From Olsenella sp. An270 (GTDB taxonomy: Bacteria; Actinomycetota; Coriobacteriia; Coriobacteriales; Atopobiaceae): a stretch of 64,000 nucleotides of DNA. The DNA lies in assembly GCF_002159735.1 (NCBI RefSeq), contig NZ_NFJF01000003.1, forward strand, positions 124,001 through 188,000, written 5' to 3'. The position numbers were made by a program, and so were the translations under genes. Of the stretch, positions 50,630-59,063 are shown one piece after another. The number at the start of each line of letters is the position of its first letter. Positions within the stretch are counted from its first letter, which is position 1. Below the pieces are notes generated by a model. The model was not told the DNA's origin. It did not search any database and saw only the letters and a program-made list of their open reading frames with translations.

Positions 50630-51004
50630 CTAAGCGGCCCCGCTATCACCAGCTTTATCACGCGAAACGGGTAATGGCAGGGCCAAAGTCTCCGCGTAAC
50701 AATAGGAGAATGCTTCCTGAGCGATTGGCAGCGTCTTCGTCTCGCGCACAGAAGGATTGGCGAGGGTATAAAACGACAGCCAACTGAAATCCTCTTCGGT
50801 ATCGCGTTCGCGTCGGCGGTAGCCTTCTTCAACGCGGCTGCTCCCTGCCACGTAGGAGAGCATTCAACTAATGGCATGGGCGTCGGCATGCGACGAGTCT
50901 TTGACCGGATTTTTGCCACTCCACAGACGATAGTGGTTGGCAATACGCAGCGTCCCGTAACTTCCATCGGCGATAGCGCGTTCGATGGATGCAACGAGCT
51001 TCAT
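50630..51004 (-). pseudogene. Foreign open reading frame interrupted by one in-frame TGA
   Basis: On the minus strand from ATG 51004 the frame reads MKLVASIERAIADGSYGTLR onward for 46 codons, meets a TGA (50864-50866), and continues in the same frame for 77 codons (LSYVAGSSRVEEGYRRRERD and so on) to TAG at 50630. Composition is balanced and protein-like on both sides of the stop. A TGG to TGA change would explain the break. I do not recognise the family. GC content is lower than the host average. It lies in the 1.2-kb debris zone between the surface protein and the intact regulator. Confidence 0.45.
50643..50677. promoter_or_regulatory. Second copy of the ACCC(G/A)TTT...AAACGGGT motif
   Basis: CTATCACCAGCTTT (50643-50656) and AAACGGGTAATGG (50665-50677) resemble the motif at 46554-46587. 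It overlaps the 3' end of the broken minus-strand frame, so it may be a relic of another regulator/surface-protein module. Confidence 0.4.
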
Positions 51005-51251
51005 TAAAGGGCCTTCATTTCAGAAGCCATGAGCCTTAATACCGATGTATTACTCGACACAAGTGATTTCCCTAACATATTTCGCCGCAAGGCTGCAGAG
51101 AAATTGCGCGATTCATCAGGTGACAAGATGCACGTTGTGATTGTCTCCTTTCAAGACAAGAATGGAAGCATCTGTTCCAATTCCCCCGATATTGCAGGCA
51201 ATGGTTGTGACAGTGTGTGATTGACAGACTTGATAAAGCGGCAGCCGATTA

Positions 51252-51494
51252 GCCACTTCCTATGACGTATGGGTGGTGGGCACACAGGCTTCTAGTCAGA
51301 ACGCCGCAGAAGTACTAGGTGTTCCCGGTGAGGACGCGACGGTCACCTACGCTGCCTGCGCAGAGACGATCACACAAAATAGCGCGAATATCACGGTAGA
51401 GGGTTGCTCGTGCCTCGCCATCGGTGCCGAGCAAGACTTGAATATCACACCTGTAATCATACAAGTGTATCTCAGACACACTCTACTAATATAA
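51252..51494 (+). pseudogene. Fragment of a surface-protein repeat domain
   Basis: From 51261 the frame reads YDVWVVGTQASSQNAAEVLG then EDATVTYAACAETITQNSANITVEG. It parallels the beta-sandwich repeat of Gram-positive surface proteins (pattern YDLWV.G..VT..N..DVLG...V.YD..T.TLTLNNANI) and the repeat at 53516-53760. A TAG lies just upstream (51249) and there is no signal peptide or anchor, so this is a decayed remnant. The flanking bases 51005-51251 and 51495-51772 contain no convincing gene and are AT-richer than the rest of the window. Confidence 0.6.
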
Positions 51495-51772
51495 TAGAAC
51501 GGCACCCACGCTTATTACCCGATTGCATGAGAAATATCAATTAATTTAACCTACAATCATTGCAAGATAATCTGCAATTTCAACAGGAGCATCCGCTCGG
51601 GCAGATTCGGTAGGGGCCGGACCCCGGTGTGAGGGGGGTGCCTCGCGACCCCGTACGATCATCCGCTTCGGTTACGTACTTTTTCTGTCCAGGCGACGAG
51701 CGCGTCTCTCATAGCGTGTGCTTGCCTCAATGAGGTACCATATGCGTTATTCCGCATGATGGCCGATGTCGA

Positions 51773-52897
51773 ATGCGAGGGGCGGTGTGGTGCGGCATGG
51801 CCGAAGACGAGGGAAGCCATGCGATAGCCCACGGGGTGACGGAGCAGGATGAAGGAGCAGTGCGGCGCGTCTCGCCGCTAGAAGGGCTCTTCCCGTTCTT
51901 CTGCGAGCGTACCTTCATGCCGCTGATGAACACCCCCTTCGCTCCCGGTGAGTGCTTGAAGGCGGTCGAATCGATGGAGGCGGGTGTCCAACGCGACATC
52001 GCCTGGGCCGAATACTACTATTTCTCCGGCCAGCCTGAGAATGCCATCGGGAGGGCGCAGCCCTACCTCGCCTCAGACGACGCGGGAGCGCGTCTTTCCG
52101 CTCGTCTGATATGCTCCTATGCTTACCTGCATTTCAGCCAGGACGACCAGGCGCTGGCCGGCCTCGCGCAGATTGAGTGTGCGCTGCGTGACATGGCGGA
52201 CGGTTCGCCGCGGGAAAAGGCTGAGGCCGCCTTCGTTGCGGCGGCAGCATCCATCCTGCTCCACCTGCCGCTTCCCCAGAACATGCCAAACATGGAGAAC
52301 ATGCTGCCGCTCCTCCCCCAAGGGCTGCGGGCCTTTGCCCTCTATCTGAGGGCGCACTCTCTGTATTTGGAGAAGCAATACGGGCTAAGCGCCGGCGTGG
52401 CGGAGGCGGCCCTCGCGATGGGCGGGAGCAACTTTCCCATTCCCGCCATCTACCTGCACCTGGTCGCCGTGATGGACTACATGAGCCTCAAGGACCGCGA
52501 GCACGCGCACGACCATCTCATGCACGCCTGGGACCTTGCGCGACCGGACGACCTCATCGAGGGCTTCGGCGAGCATCACGGCCTTCTCGGGGGCATGCTC
52601 GAATCTGCCATCAAGCCCGTCTGGCCAGCCGAGTTCAAGCGCATCATTGAGATTACCTACCGGTTCTCTGCAGGGTGGCGGCGCGTCCACAACCCCGTGA
52701 CGGGCGAGGAGGTGGCGGACAACCTTACAACTACGGAATTCGCCTCCGCGATGCTCGCCGCCCGTGGCTGGACCAACTGGGAGATTGCCGACCACCTGGG
52801 CGTCTCCATCAATACTGCCAAGCGTCATCTCTCCCACGCCATGGAGAAACTCGGGGTAGAGAGCCGCAAGGGTCTCGAACGCTACATGCTGCGCTAG
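51773..52897 (+). CDS. LuxR-type transcriptional regulator with helical (TPR-like) sensor domain
   Basis: The 374-residue protein has a helical N-terminal region with repeated helix-pair features (AWAEYYYFSGQPENAIGRAQPYL; LICSYAYLHFSQDDQALAGLAQI) and a C-terminal LuxR/GerE-type helix-turn-helix, LAARGWTNWEIADHLGVSINTAKRHLSHAMEKLGVESR. No membrane segment is seen. It is the intact counterpart of the broken copy at 45643-46462. The start is uncertain: ATG 51773, ATG 51797 (with GAGGGGCGG upstream) or, by homology, ATG 51917. It probably regulates the neighbouring surface proteins. Confidence 0.85.
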   Translation: MRGAVWCGMAEDEGSHAIAHGVTEQDEGAVRRVSPLEGLFPFFCERTFMPLMNTPFAPGECLKAVESMEAGVQRDIAWAEYYYFSGQPENAIGRAQPYLASDDAGARLSARLICSYAYLHFSQDDQALAGLAQIECALRDMADGSPREKAEAAFVAAAASILLHLPLPQNMPNMENMLPLLPQGLRAFALYLRAHSLYLEKQYGLSAGVAEAALAMGGSNFPIPAIYLHLVAVMDYMSLKDREHAHDHLMHAWDLARPDDLIEGFGEHHGLLGGMLESAIKPVWPAEFKRIIEITYRFSAGWRRVHNPVTGEEVADNLTTTEFASAMLAARGWTNWEIADHLGVSINTAKRHLSHAMEKLGVESRKGLERYMLR

Positions 52898-53001
52898 ATT
52901 GTGCGGGATGTACATCAGCAAATGCGAAATACGACAACTTCGGATCGATGAACGATGTGCCCAATCTATGAGGTAGCGCTGCTCCGACATCGCTCGCTTT
53001 C

Positions 53002-53020
53002 GCACCCAAAATGGGTGATG
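53002..53020. promoter_or_regulatory. Palindromic motif between intact regulator and broken surface protein
   Basis: CACCCAAAATGGGTGATGG contains the palindrome CACCCA...TGGGTG and shares TGGGTGATGG with the motif at 46575-46587. It lies 105 bases after the regulator stop and 80 bases before the signal-peptide start at 53100. Confidence 0.5.
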
Positions 53021-53099
53021 GTCCAGTCTGATTATTCGTGGGGCAGTTGTTTAATCTCCTGGCAGCATCCCGCGTTCCTCAGTCTAGGAGAGGCCGGTC

Positions 53100-53999
53100 A
53101 TGAGAAAGCGCACCCTGATAATGTTACTCGGTTTGTGCATGACCCTGTTCGCATTTCCCGGTAGCGCATACCGAAGACGTGAGCTGGCGCTTCTAAATAT
53201 GCCCCAACAAATCCCACAATGTAGTGAATGACAAGGCGGACTCCCTCTTTGGGGGAACCGATTGCGAAGAGGGCGGCACTATCGAGTGGTTTTGCGAGTT
53301 CAAATGTGACGAAGCCCGCTTAGTACAACCTCTATAGCGAAAGGTGGCGATATTGGCCGTTGTGACCGCACCGGCGCGGGAGGATACATCATCGAGGGTG
53401 AATGGAACGGGAAAATATATTATATGACTCTAACAGATTTCGTTGGGGCCAGATGGTATTACTGCAGATGCATTGACGCCACCGGGGATACGTTTCGGTA
53501 CCGAACCGGTGCGCGTCGAGGTGGCGAACGAGCTGTTTGACGTGTGGGTGGGAGACGTACGGATCACCGACCTGAGCGCAGATGACGTGCTCGGCGACGC
53601 CGAGGAGGGCGCAACGGTTGCTTACGACCCGGACACGCATACGCTCAGACTCGACAACGCTGACATCGAATCGGACGGCGAGCGGTACGCCCTTTACGCC
53701 GGGCACTACCTGGCCATCGGGCTCACGGGTACCAGCACAGCGACGCTCGATGATTCGACCGCAACCAAAGAACCCACGTACGGAACGGAGGGGCCTGGGG
53801 CAGCCGCGTCCCCGAGGTGATTGCTGCCATCGCCTGCGAGGGGTTCCTCACCGTCGAGGAGGCCGCGAAGGCCGAGAAGGCGTCGGTCGACGAGCTCCCG
53901 GCGAGCGGCGACTCCTCTGCGCCCGCGCTCGCCGTCGCCGCCGCTGCCGCCGCGGGTGCGGGGCTCGTCGTCCTCTCCAGGCGTCGCGCAGCGAGGTAG
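53100..53999 (+). pseudogene. Decayed LPxTG-like surface protein
   Basis: Pieces of one surface-protein gene lie in order but in different frames. A signal peptide with a good AGGAG site (MRKRTLIMLLGLCMTLFAFP, from 53100) stops after 43 codons. A Cys-rich remnant follows near 53240-53335. A repeat domain at 53443-53820 contains LFDVWVGDVRITDLSADDVLG and YDPDTHTLRLDNADIES. A C-terminal anchor at 53817-53999 has LPASGD, a membrane helix and RRRAAR. Several stops and frameshifts separate them. The early part is AT-richer and the last 200 bases have the host's GC-rich style, suggesting a recombined tail. Confidence 0.75.
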
Positions 54000-54036
54000 C
54001 GCGGGCTGGGACGAGGACCAGCGCATAGGGTAGGAA

Positions 54037-54073
54037 AAGGGCCCCGTCGCGGACGAGTCGCGGCGGGGCCCTT
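54037..54073 (-). terminator. Bidirectional terminator between the island and the threonine aldolase gene
   Basis: AAGGGCCCCGTCGCG (54037-54051) pairs with CGCGGCGGGGCCCTT (54059-54073) over 15 bp with one G-T pair. On the minus strand it is followed by TTTTCC, so it mainly terminates the threonine aldolase transcript. Confidence 0.85.
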
Positions 54074-54101
54074 CGTGAGGCGGGTGTGGGCCGGGCGTGG
54101 C

Positions 54102-55157
54102 CTACGCGAGCGTGCCGGCCAGGGCAATCAGCTCGTCCACGTCCTTCTCGCCGGTGGCCCAGGAGCACACAAAGCGCACGACCACCTGCTCGTCGCTGAG
54201 CTCGTAGAAGGTCTCGCAGCCGCAGGCAGCCTCGAAGGCGTCGCGCTGCGCCGGCGTCATGACGAAGAACTGCTGGTTGGACGGCGCCTCGCCGTAGGGC
54301 TCAAAGCCGAGCTTGATAAGGCCCTCGCGCAGGCGGAACGCGCAGGTGTTGGCGTTTCTCGCCAGGCGCCAGTAGAGCGGCTCGCCGCCGTCCGCCGGCT
54401 GCTCGAACGCGGCCTCGAACTGCACGCCCAAGAGGCGCCCCTTGGCGAGAAGCCCGCCGCGCTCCTTCTGCAGGAACGGGAAGGCCTCGCGCAGGCGCGG
54501 GTGGGAGATGACCATGGCCTCGCCAAAGAGCATGCCGTTCTTGGTGCCCCCGATGTAGAAGGCTCCGCAGCGCGCGGCGATGTGCTCGAGCGTGAGGCCG
54601 CCCGCTGCCGGTGAGGTGAGGCCGCTTCCCAGGCGCGCGCCGTCGAGGAAGACGGGCAGGCCCTTCTCGTCCGCCCAGTCGCAGATGGCGTCGAAGCGCG
54701 CGAGGTCCCACACGCCGCCGAGCTCGGTGGTGTTGGAGATGTAGACGCAACCGGGGCGCGTCATGTGGCGGCCCGTGGAGGTCTGGAAGCGCCAGACGCG
54801 CTCGGCGGCCTCGGGCGTGAGGAAGCCGCCGGCGTCGTCCGTGGGCAGCACGGTGCGGCCACAAGCGGCCACGGCGCCGGTCTCGTGGACGTTGATGTGG
54901 GCGTCCTTCGTGCAGACGGCGCCCTCCCAGTCGCGCAGGAGCCCGGTCACGCCGATCACGTTTGCCGAGGTCCCGCCGATGCAGAACTCCACGTCCACGT
55001 CATCGCGGCCGCACGCGGCGCGGATGAGCTCGCGGGCGCGCTCGCAGTGCGGGTCGCCCTCGGTGTAGCCCACGGTCTGCTCGTCGTTGGTGGCGGCGAG
55101 CGCGGCCAGGATCTCGGGCGCGGCGCCCTCGGAGTAGTCGTTGCGGAACATGCGCAT
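54102..55157 (-). CDS. Low-specificity L-threonine aldolase
   Basis: The 351-residue PLP enzyme has FRNDYSEGAAPEI at the N-terminus, the cofactor motif GTSANV, HINVHETGA with the stacking histidine, FLDGARLGSGL and the Schiff-base lysine in IGGTKNGML. It cleaves threonine or allo-threonine to glycine and acetaldehyde. The start is taken as ATG 55157 (MRMFRNDY), because homologues begin close to FRNDY; a longer frame to 55181 is possible. It is divergent from ilvE with about 130 bases between starts. Confidence 0.92.
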   Translation of the reverse strand: MRMFRNDYSEGAAPEILAALAATNDEQTVGYTEGDPHCERARELIRAACGRDDVDVEFCIGGTSANVIGVTGLLRDWEGAVCTKDAHINVHETGAVAACGRTVLPTDDAGGFLTPEAAERVWRFQTSTGRHMTRPGCVYISNTTELGGVWDLARFDAICDWADEKGLPVFLDGARLGSGLTSPAAGGLTLEHIAARCGAFYIGGTKNGMLFGEAMVISHPRLREAFPFLQKERGGLLAKGRLLGVQFEAAFEQPADGGEPLYWRLARNANTCAFRLREGLIKLGFEPYGEAPSNQQFFVMTPAQRDAFEAACGCETFYELSDEQVVVRFVCSWATGEKDVDELIALAGTLA

Positions 55158-55289
55158 GGTGTGCCTCGGCTCTCTCGGCAATGTGCTGGCGTCCCCGCAA
55201 TGTTACAACCTCCGCAACCCGTCGTTCTTCTCGCCCGGAATGGGTTTATCGTTTGCGCAGCACACAAAACCCGTTGCGAGGGAGCAATC

Positions 55290-56336
55290 ATGGCAGTGGA
55301 GAAGAAGGACATCGACTGGGGCAGCCTCGGCTTTGCCTACCAGCCCACCGACTACAGCTACGTCTGCAACTATAAGGACGGCGCCTGGGAGGAGGGCGGC
55401 CTCACCACCGACCACACCCTCACGCTCTCCGAGTGCGCGGGCATCTTCCACTACTGCCAGGAGGTCTTCGAGGGCCTCAAGGCCTACACCACCGCCTCGG
55501 GCGACATCGTCTGCTTCCGCCCGGACCTCAACGCCGCCCGCATGGCAGACTCCGCGCGCCGCATCGTGATGCCGCCCTTCCCGGAGGACAAGTTCGTCGA
55601 GGCCGTCAAGATGGTCGTCAAGGCCAACGAGGCCTGGGTGCCGCCCTTCGGCTCCGGCGCCACGCTCTACGTGCGCCCGTTCATGGTGGCCACCGGTGAG
55701 GTCATTGGCGTCGCGCCGGCCACGGAGTACCAGTTCCGCATCCTCGTGACCCCGGTGGGCCCGTACTACTCGGGCGGCGTCAAGCCCGTGGCCGTGAAGG
55801 TCCCCGAGTACGACCGCGCCGCGCCCCACGGCACCGGCGCCATCAAGGCCGGCCTCAACTACGCGATGTCGCTCTACCCGAGCGTCCAGGCGCACGCCGA
55901 GGGCTTCGCGGACAACATGTATCTCGACCCGCAGACCCACACCTTCGTGGAGGAGTCCGGCGGCGCCAACTTCCTGTTCGTGGACAAGGACGGCACGCTG
56001 GTGGTTCCGCAGTCCGCGACGGACTCCATCCTGCCGTCCATCACGCGCCGCAGCCTCGTGCAGGTGGCGACTGACATGCTCGGCATGACCGTGGTGGAGC
56101 GCCCGGTGAAGTTCGAGGAGGTCGCGAGCGGTGCGTTCGTCGAGTGCGGCATGTGCGGCACAGCGGCCGTGATCTCGCCTGTGGGCAAGGTCGTCAACGG
56201 CGACACCGAGGTCCTCTTCGGCGACGGCGGCATGGAGCACGTGGGTCCCGTCATGGCCAAGCTCCGCGAGACGCTCACCGGCATCCAGGCCGGCGAGATC
56301 GAGGGTCCCGAGGGCTGGGTCGTCAAGATCTGCTAG
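55290..56336 (+). CDS. ilvE: Branched-chain amino-acid aminotransferase
   Basis: The 348-residue class IV PLP enzyme has the BCAT type-II pattern: FHYCQEVFEGLKAYTTASGDIVCFRPDLNAARM, the Schiff-base lysine in GTGAIKAGLNYA, and VEESGGANFLFV followed by TDSILPSITRRSL and ECGMCGTAAVISPVG. It interconverts leucine, isoleucine and valine with their oxo acids. ATG at 55290 follows GAGGGAGC. A CGAGAAGGAC motif directly follows the stop, then a strong hairpin before hisS. Confidence 0.95.
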   Translation: MAVEKKDIDWGSLGFAYQPTDYSYVCNYKDGAWEEGGLTTDHTLTLSECAGIFHYCQEVFEGLKAYTTASGDIVCFRPDLNAARMADSARRIVMPPFPEDKFVEAVKMVVKANEAWVPPFGSGATLYVRPFMVATGEVIGVAPATEYQFRILVTPVGPYYSGGVKPVAVKVPEYDRAAPHGTGAIKAGLNYAMSLYPSVQAHAEGFADNMYLDPQTHTFVEESGGANFLFVDKDGTLVVPQSATDSILPSITRRSLVQVATDMLGMTVVERPVKFEEVASGAFVECGMCGTAAVISPVGKVVNGDTEVLFGDGGMEHVGPVMAKLRETLTGIQAGEIEGPEGWVVKIC

Positions 56337-56360
56337 CGAGAAGGACGGTCGTCGCAGGGT

Positions 56361-56403
56361 CGCGCCGCCGGGACGCCCATCGTCTCGGCGGCGCGCTTTC
56401 TTC
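56361..56403 (+). terminator. Terminator between ilvE and hisS
   Basis: GCGCCGCCGGGACG pairs with CGTCTCGGCGGCGC (about 56362-56394) followed by TTTCTTCTC. The hisS promoter begins immediately after. Confidence 0.8.
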
Positions 56404-56409
56404 TCGCGG

Positions 56410-56415
56410 TATACT
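56410..56415 (+). promoter_or_regulatory. Putative -10 element (TATACT) for hisS
   Basis: TATACT placed 47 bases before the hisS start. No T-box or other leader structure is evident in the short leader. Confidence 0.6.
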
Positions 56416-56462
56416 GGACGGCTGTGAAACCGCGAGATTCGCACGGCGAGAGGGGAAGCCCG

Positions 56463-57779
56463 ATGGCACAGAAGGTTCAGGGGACCGAGGACCTCTACGG
56501 TGGCTACATGCGCGCCTGGCAGCGCATGGTCGACGTGGCGCGCGAGCTCTTCGGCGCGTACGGCTTCGACCAGATCGAGACGCCCGCCATCGAGCAGGTG
56601 GACACCTTCGTGCACGGCATCGGCGAGTCCACCGACGTCGTGCGCAAGGAGATGTTCCGCGTGGTCTCCGGCGCGCTCTTCGGCGACCTGCTGGAGCGTG
56701 GGTCCGAGAGCCACCTCAAGCCGCGCCAGCGCATGGCCATGCGTCCCGAGGGCACCGCGGGCGTGGTGCGCGCCGTGGTCGAGAACAACCTCGTGCCGCA
56801 GGGAGCCGCCCCGGCCAAGCTCTGGTACGCCGAGGCGATGTTCCGCGGCGAGCGCCCGCAGAAGGGCCGCCTGCGCCAGTTCCACCAGGTGGGCGTCGAG
56901 TGGCTCGGTGCGAGCGACCCGGCCGCAGATGCCGAGTGCATCATCATGCTGATGCGCTACTTCGAGCTCCTGGGCTTTGCCCGCGAGGACCTGCGCCTCG
57001 TCATCAACTCGATGGGTGACGCCGCGTGCCGTCCCGCCTACCGCGACAAGGTCCGCGCGTTCATCCTCGACCACGCTGACGAGATGTGCGAGGACTGCCT
57101 CGAGCGCGCCCAGATCAACCCCCTGCGCGCCTTCGACTGCAAGAACGACCACTGCCGCGAGGTCATGAAGGACGCCCCGCTCGCGCCGGACAACCTCTGC
57201 GAGGAGTGCGCCGCCCACTACGCGACGGTCAAGCGCTACCTCGACGCGGCCGGCGTCGCCTACGTGGAGGACCCCACGCTGGTGCGCGGCCTGGACTACT
57301 ACACGCGCACGGTCTTCGAGGTGGAGGCCGTGGGCTCGGGCGTGGGCGCCATCGGCGGCGGCGGCCGCTACGACGGCCTGGTCGAGCTCGAGGGCGGCAA
57401 GCCCACGCCGGGCCTGGGCTTTGCGGTGGGCTTCGAGCGCATCGCGCTCGCGCTCGCGGCGGCCGGCGTCGAGATGGGCGGCGAGGAGCCGAGCTGCGTC
57501 TACGTGGCCACGACCGGCGGCGAGGCCGAGCGCGCGGCGGCCTTTGACGCGTGCCTGGCGCTGCGCGGCGCCGGTGTGCGCACCGAGGCCGACTACCAGG
57601 GACGATCGCTCAAGAGCCAGTTCAAGCAGGCCGACAAGCTCCGCGCGCGGCTCTGCGTGGTGCTCGGCGGCGACGAGGTCGCCGCGGGCGTGGCCACGCT
57701 GCGCGACATGGGCACCCACGAGCAGACGCAGGTGCCCATGGACCGTCTCGCCGACGAGGTTCTCGCCCGCCTGGCGTAG
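56463..57779 (+). CDS. hisS: Histidyl-tRNA synthetase
   Basis: The 438-residue class II synthetase has VQGTEDLYGG (usual KGTxD start), motif 2 WYAEAMFRGERPQKGRLRQFHQVGVE, the HisA motif RGLDYYTRTVFE, motif 3 GLGFAVGFERIALAL and a C-terminal anticodon-binding domain (DYQGRSLKSQFKQADKLRA). It charges tRNA-His. ATG at 56463 follows GAGAGGGGAAG. It converges on the efflux operon. Confidence 0.97.
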   Translation: MAQKVQGTEDLYGGYMRAWQRMVDVARELFGAYGFDQIETPAIEQVDTFVHGIGESTDVVRKEMFRVVSGALFGDLLERGSESHLKPRQRMAMRPEGTAGVVRAVVENNLVPQGAAPAKLWYAEAMFRGERPQKGRLRQFHQVGVEWLGASDPAADAECIIMLMRYFELLGFAREDLRLVINSMGDAACRPAYRDKVRAFILDHADEMCEDCLERAQINPLRAFDCKNDHCREVMKDAPLAPDNLCEECAAHYATVKRYLDAAGVAYVEDPTLVRGLDYYTRTVFEVEAVGSGVGAIGGGGRYDGLVELEGGKPTPGLGFAVGFERIALALAAAGVEMGGEEPSCVYVATTGGEAERAAAFDACLALRGAGVRTEADYQGRSLKSQFKQADKLRARLCVVLGGDEVAAGVATLRDMGTHEQTQVPMDRLADEVLARLA

Positions 57780-57809
57780 TGCATCGGGTGCCGTGCCGCC
57801 GGCGCCGGG

Positions 57810-59063
57810 CTACTGGTAGCGCAGGGCCTCGACGGGGTCCATCTTGGCGCCGCGCCGCGCCGGATACCAGCCGAAGACCACGCCAATCCCCACGCAGATT
57901 CCCGTCGCAATGACAACCGTCGCCGGGGAGATCACGGGCACGAGCTCGCCGCTCCCGCCCATCATCGAGCTCAGCGACGCGCCTGCCACGCTCGCGAGCA
58001 GCCATGCCCCGCCGTAGCCCACGCCGACGCCGACGACGCCGCCCGCGATGCAGATGGTCACGCTCTCCAGCAGGAACTGTCCCGTGATGTCCCCGCGACG
58101 GGCGCCGAGCGCCTTGCGCAGGCCGATCTCTCGGATGCGCTCGGTCACGTTGGTGAGCATCATGTTCATGATGCCGATGCCGCCCACCAGAAGCGAGATG
58201 CTCGCTACCGCGAGCGCCAGCATGCGGAAGGTCGCCGTCGTGGCGTCGAGCTGGTCGATGAGCGCCTGTGACGTCTGGACGTAGACGTAGCCCTCGTCGC
58301 TCGAGAAGGAGGTCTGGCCCTCCTCGGGGTAGGGGATGTTGTAGTGCTGGTGGAGATAGCTCTCGGTGTTGGCAGCCACGGCGTACATGTCCGACCCCTC
58401 GTGCGCGAAGCCGAGGATCTGCCAGGAGTTGTGCCCGCCCTGCCCGATGAGGCGCGTGACGGCGGTCGACGCCGGCATGTAGGCGACGTCGCTCTGGTAG
58501 GGCGTGTCGGTCTTGATCGTACCCACGACGGTGTACTGTGACGATCCGATGCGCACGGTCTTTCCCACGCAGTCCGCGTCGGGGGAGCCGAAGAGGCTCT
58601 GCACCGAGGACCCGGCGAGCACGACGACCATCGCGCCGTCCTCCTCTTCCTCCCCGGTGAAGAGCCTACCCTGCGTGGCGGAGAGCCCCATGCCCTGGAA
58701 GTAGGCCGGCTCGCATGCGGTGATGCTCAGGTACTCCACCTCGGCGGTGCTCGATGAGGTCGGTGCCCCCGCGTTGGTGTAGCCGGTGACGAACTCGTAG
58801 TCGCCCGCGAGCGCCCGGCCCATCTGCTCTATGTCGTCCTGGTCGAGCGGCTGGTTGCCGGGCGGCCAGCAGGTGATGCTGACCGTGCGGGACATGTTGA
58901 GGCCGAGCTGGCCGACGAGCTGGGCCTTCACGCCGTCGATGAGCGCTGTCATGGCAATGACGGCCGCGATGCCGATGACGATGCCGAGGATGGTGAGGAG
59001 GCTCCGCGCCCGGTTGGCGAGAAGCGCGGACGAGGTCTCGTAGGCGAGGTCGCGGAACTTCAT
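57810..59063 (-). CDS. MacB-like ABC transporter permease (FtsX domain)
   Basis: The 417-residue permease has an N-terminal membrane helix (LLTILGIVIGIAAVIAMTAL), a large extracytoplasmic MacB-type domain, and three C-terminal helices with the FtsX motif LLVGGIGIMNMMLTNVTERIREIGLRKALGARRGDI. It ends with RRGAKMDPVEALRYQ, typical of MacB. It overlaps the ATPase gene by 4 bases (59060-59063). With the fusion protein it forms a MacAB-type exporter for peptides, antibiotics or envelope molecules. Confidence 0.94.
   Translation of the reverse strand: MKFRDLAYETSSALLANRARSLLTILGIVIGIAAVIAMTALIDGVKAQLVGQLGLNMSRTVSITCWPPGNQPLDQDDIEQMGRALAGDYEFVTGYTNAGAPTSSSTAEVEYLSITACEPAYFQGMGLSATQGRLFTGEEEEDGAMVVVLAGSSVQSLFGSPDADCVGKTVRIGSSQYTVVGTIKTDTPYQSDVAYMPASTAVTRLIGQGGHNSWQILGFAHEGSDMYAVAANTESYLHQHYNIPYPEEGQTSFSSDEGYVYVQTSQALIDQLDATTATFRMLALAVASISLLVGGIGIMNMMLTNVTERIREIGLRKALGARRGDITGQFLLESVTICIAGGVVGVGVGYGGAWLLASVAGASLSSMMGGSGELVPVISPATVVIATGICVGIGVVFGWYPARRGAKMDPVEALRYQ

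Noticed and set aside
50864-50866. Selenocysteine or recoded TGA in the minus-strand frame
   Set aside because: No SECIS-like hairpin was apparent after the TGA and the frame sits in decayed DNA, so a pseudogene is simpler.
51029-51220. 63-codon plus-strand open frame in the debris zone
   Set aside because: No ribosome binding site, no similarity I recognise and no neighbours that support it; likely chance in AT-richer DNA.
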